From positions 167,362 through 231,361 of IMG/VR virus record IMGVR_UViG_3300043418_000072: a stretch of DNA of 64,000 nucleotides. The stretch is one strand, 5' to 3'. A model generated the notes under the pieces. The model was given only the letters and a program-made list of their open reading frames with translations. It did not search any database and had not been told where the DNA came from. The position numbers and the translations under genes are program-made. This document shows, in pieces, positions 61,417-64,000 of this stretch. Within the stretch, counting starts at the first letter, position 1, and each line of letters starts with the position of its first letter. Source of the DNA: a virus.

Positions 61417-63717
61417 CTAGATTACACAGCTATCGCAGTCTTCTTGACCCGTGTCACCTTCTGGTAGTTGCGTTGTAGCGCCCAGCTTGTCGACATCAAT
61501 CTCGCCTTGTCCGTCGTTTGTGTTGAAGTAGTAAAGTTGTTTAGTTCCGTATTTGTAGCACATTAGCAAGTGCTTGAGCATCTCACTCATGGGGATCTTT
61601 TCATCTTCGTAGAACTTAGGGTTGTACGAAGTGTTGATGCTAATACCCTGGTCAATCCATTTTTGTAATACTGCACATAGTTTTAGGTAGCCGTCTGGGC
61701 TACGTTGGTCCCATAACAATTCGTATTTGTTCTTTAGTTTGCGGAATTCAGGTACAACCTGTTTTAATACTCCGTGTTTGCTTTGCTTAATAGAAACATA
61801 GTTTCTTGGTGGTTCAATGCCGTTAGTGGCATTGGAAATTTGTGCGCTAGTCTCTGCTGGCATCAATGCCATTAGTGTAGCGTTACGGATACCTGTAGTT
61901 AGAATCTGTTCACGTAGAGCACGCCAAGGCATACGCTCTTGATGTTCGACTAGTTCGTCAACTTCTTTCTTGCGTGTGTCCATTGGAAGGATACCATCGG
62001 CATACTTCAACTCGTCCCACTTCTCACATGCACCTTGCTCACGTGCCAAGTCTGCACTGGCTTTGATCAAGTAGTATGACCATGCTTCTGCATACTCGTC
62101 AACTAGTGCTAATGCACGTGGATCGCTATAGGATACATCATGCTTGGCCAAGAAGTAGGCAAAGTTAATAATACCGTTACCCAATGGGCGGAATTCTTTA
62201 GTTGCAATCTCAGCAGCCTTAACTGGATAGTTCTGGTAGCTTAACAATGCGTCGAGTCCGCGAACGCTTAGAGTACACATACGTTCAAAGTCTTGCGGCT
62301 TTCTAACGTTGCCCCAGTTCTGTGCAGAAAGAGTACACAATGCAATACGACCCATTTCGTCGTTAATGTCCATCAATGGCTTGGTTGGCAAGTTAATCTC
62401 AGTACACAAGTTACTCATCTTGACAGGGTGTAACTCTTCCTTGAATGGGCTATGAGTGTTAGCATGGTCCACGTTCATCAAATAGATACGACCAGTGTCC
62501 TTGCGCTCTTGCATGAACTTACCAAACAACTCCGCAGCAGGAATAGTCTTCTTGCGGATCTTGGTATTGCGTTCTGCCTTCTCATACAGCTCTTTAAACA
62601 ACTCTTGATTGTTAAAGAAAGCATCGTACATTTCCGGCAAGTCGTGGGGGCTAAACAAGGTGATATTGCCACCTTGAATAAGTCTTTCGTACATTAATTT
62701 GTTGAATTGGACGCCGTAATCCATCTGGCGTACTCTGTTATCCTCTGTGCCTTTGTTGTTCTTCAAAACAAGCATATCTTCGACTTCTAGGTGCCACAAT
62801 GGGTAATAGATAGTTGCTGCGCCGTTACGCACGCCACCTTGACTGCATGAGCGAGTGGCTGTTTGAAAGTGCTTTAAGAAAGGTGTGATGCCTGTATGAT
62901 ATGCGTCACCATTGCGAATAGGGCTTCCAAGCGCACGGATACGTCCAGCACCAATTCCAATACCTGCCTTTTGTGAGACATACTTAACAATGCTGCTAGA
63001 AGTAGCGTTGATACTATCGAGACTATCGCCAGACTCGATAAGAACGCACGAGCTGAACTGCTTCTGTGGAGTGCGTAAACCGGCCATAATAGGGGTAGGC
63101 AAACTAATATCAAAATTAGAGATAGCATCATAGTAGTCCTTAATCCATTGCATACGTGTGTCTTTTGGATAGGCCATAAACAATGTGGCAGCAATCAACA
63201 TGTATGCAATTTGTGGTGTTTCAAAGATTTCGCCAGTGACACGGTTTTGTACCAGGTACTTACCGCGCCATTGTTCCATAGCCACGTAGGTGAATGTTTC
63301 ATCACGTTCGTGTTTGATATACGAGTCCATTTGATTGATCTCGTCTTCGCTATAGTTTTCTAACAATTCTTTTGTGTAGTAGCCAATATCAGTGTTACGT
63401 TTAACTAACTGTAGCAATGGCCATGGCTTAAAGTCTCCATAAACTAACTTATGGATATGATATGTAAGCAAGCGTCCTGCTACATATTGGTAATTTGGTG
63501 ATTCTTCGCTAATTAAGTCTGCTGCGCTTTTGATAAGCGTTTCTTGAATGTCTGTACTCTTGATGCCGTTGTAGAATTGTACATGACTATTGATTTCTAC
63601 TTCGCTTGCACTAACTCCTGTAATTCCTTCGGTTGCCCAAAAAACAACTTTGTGTAGCTTCTCTAAATTTAGTGGCTCTTTACGGCCGTCTCTCTTCGTG
63701 ACGTTTATTTGACTCAT
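61417..63717 (-). CDS. nrdA: Ribonucleotide reductase class Ia, large subunit
   Basis: A 766-residue protein. The front is an ATP-cone-like region (VTKRDGRKEPLNLEKLHKVVFWA). The catalytic barrel has QFSSCVLIESGDSLDSI, GAGRIRALGSPIRNGDAYHTG, SNLCTEINLPT, and GNVRKPQDFERM. The C terminus GQEDCDSCVI carries the redox Cys pair. It reduces ribonucleotides to deoxyribonucleotides with NrdB and glutaredoxin. It ends TAG, followed two codons later by TAA in frame. Confidence 0.97.
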   Translation of the reverse strand: MSQINVTKRDGRKEPLNLEKLHKVVFWATEGITGVSASEVEINSHVQFYNGIKSTDIQETLIKSAADLISEESPNYQYVAGRLLTYHIHKLVYGDFKPWPLLQLVKRNTDIGYYTKELLENYSEDEINQMDSYIKHERDETFTYVAMEQWRGKYLVQNRVTGEIFETPQIAYMLIAATLFMAYPKDTRMQWIKDYYDAISNFDISLPTPIMAGLRTPQKQFSSCVLIESGDSLDSINATSSSIVKYVSQKAGIGIGAGRIRALGSPIRNGDAYHTGITPFLKHFQTATRSCSQGGVRNGAATIYYPLWHLEVEDMLVLKNNKGTEDNRVRQMDYGVQFNKLMYERLIQGGNITLFSPHDLPEMYDAFFNNQELFKELYEKAERNTKIRKKTIPAAELFGKFMQERKDTGRIYLMNVDHANTHSPFKEELHPVKMSNLCTEINLPTKPLMDINDEMGRIALCTLSAQNWGNVRKPQDFERMCTLSVRGLDALLSYQNYPVKAAEIATKEFRPLGNGIINFAYFLAKHDVSYSDPRALALVDEYAEAWSYYLIKASADLAREQGACEKWDELKYADGILPMDTRKKEVDELVEHQERMPWRALREQILTTGIRNATLMALMPAETSAQISNATNGIEPPRNYVSIKQSKHGVLKQVVPEFRKLKNKYELLWDQRSPDGYLKLCAVLQKWIDQGISINTSYNPKFYEDEKIPMSEMLKHLLMCYKYGTKQLYYFNTNDGQGEIDVDKLGATTQLPEGDTGQEDCDSCVI

Positions 63718-63729
63718 TGATTCCTCTTA

Positions 63730-63990
63730 TTATCTATTCAAATGCAGTTGATCGCTAAACGTAGCTTTCAACTTTAATGTATTTTCAACCTGTTCTTTAT
63801 TTACGATCTCATCAGTGACCAAATTAATAACATATTTCCCCTGCTCAATCCAGACTAAATTATAACCGTACTTTGTTTCTGGATCGACATACATGCGTAG
63901 CTCAACGTCGGGGTTGTGCGCGGTGTACTTAATAGTATACAACATACCCAATGCTTTTGCAATATCGCAATAGTAGTTTTCGGTGATCAT
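63730..63990 (-). CDS. Hypothetical protein
   Basis: An 86-residue protein starting MITENYYCDIAKALGMLYTI, with alternating strands (VELRMYVDPETKYGYNLVWIEQGKYVINLVTDEIVN) and the end KATFSDQLHLNR. It lies just before nrdA in transcription. Function unknown. Confidence 0.68.
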   Translation of the reverse strand: MITENYYCDIAKALGMLYTIKYTAHNPDVELRMYVDPETKYGYNLVWIEQGKYVINLVTDEIVNKEQVENTLKLKATFSDQLHLNR

Positions 63991-64000
63991 TGTCCACGGA

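Overview
The window looks like the middle of a large T4-like tailed phage genome. Supporting this are class Ia ribonucleotide reductase with glutaredoxin, an Rnl1-type RNA ligase with polynucleotide kinase, a PAAR tail-spike protein, many small packed ORFs with ATGA overlaps, homing endonucleases, and two promoter classes. One class is sigma70-like (TTGACY-N17-TATAAT) and the other is the T4-late type TATAAATA. No terminase, portal, capsid or polymerase gene is present, so this is part of a genome. A beta-proteobacterial (Burkholderiales-like) host is inferred from a TctC/Bug-type periplasmic binding protein and a circularly permuted two-piece tmRNA; both hints are indirect.

Layout. 1-4600: a membrane-protein fragment, then one transcription unit of 18 genes read leftward. 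Sixteen consecutive members end in the same motif (F-x-D-E-x-D-x-x-x-F-x-L-R-W-S). 4640-7141: a tRNA with anticodon CUA, a structured RNA element, groES, and a gene whose well-placed ATG is followed by an in-frame TAG at codon 5. 7157-11082: NAD salvage (nicotinamide phosphoribosyltransferase and NMN adenylyltransferase-Nudix) and small genes. 11258-16047: radical SAM protein, permuted tmRNA, small genes and an HNH element. 16126-24864: an 815-aa amidoligase-like protein, HAD/ParB protein, GIY-YIG element, GNAT, ClpP, SprT and three lipoproteins. 24928-36076: mixed strands, with phasin-like and histone-H1-like proteins, two related glycosyltransferase-like proteins, UvsE, virion proteins, amidinotransferase, a hydroxylase-like protein, a nucleotide-sugar dehydrogenase, and two proteins with capsid-targeting-like N termini. 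36073-48745: D,D-peptidase, DnaQ-like nuclease, PP-loop protein, TctC, cytidylyltransferase, ClpS, Hsp20, bS21 and ClpX. 48747-57025: many tiny early-type genes plus RNA repair, phosphoesterase and SleB hydrolase. 57156-63990: virion protein, PAAR, glutaredoxin, NrdB and NrdA.

How the parts may work together. The phage carries a translation and proteostasis set: bS21, suppressor tRNA, tmRNA, ClpX, ClpP, ClpS, GroES, Hsp20 and RNA repair. The tmRNA tag reads ANDSQFLMVA, and phage ClpX/ClpP could be matched to it. Several late-promoter proteins begin like T4 capsid-targeting sequences ending in L-x-E, so an amidoligase, a cyclotransferase-lysozyme fusion, a kinase-like protein and others may be packaged in the head and delivered at infection. 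Eight genes have the -10 box 5-6 bases before ATG and no ribosome binding site, so they are predicted to make leaderless mRNAs.

Most genes lie on the minus strand. Products are called from recognisable motifs only; many small genes have no recognisable function and are described as such.
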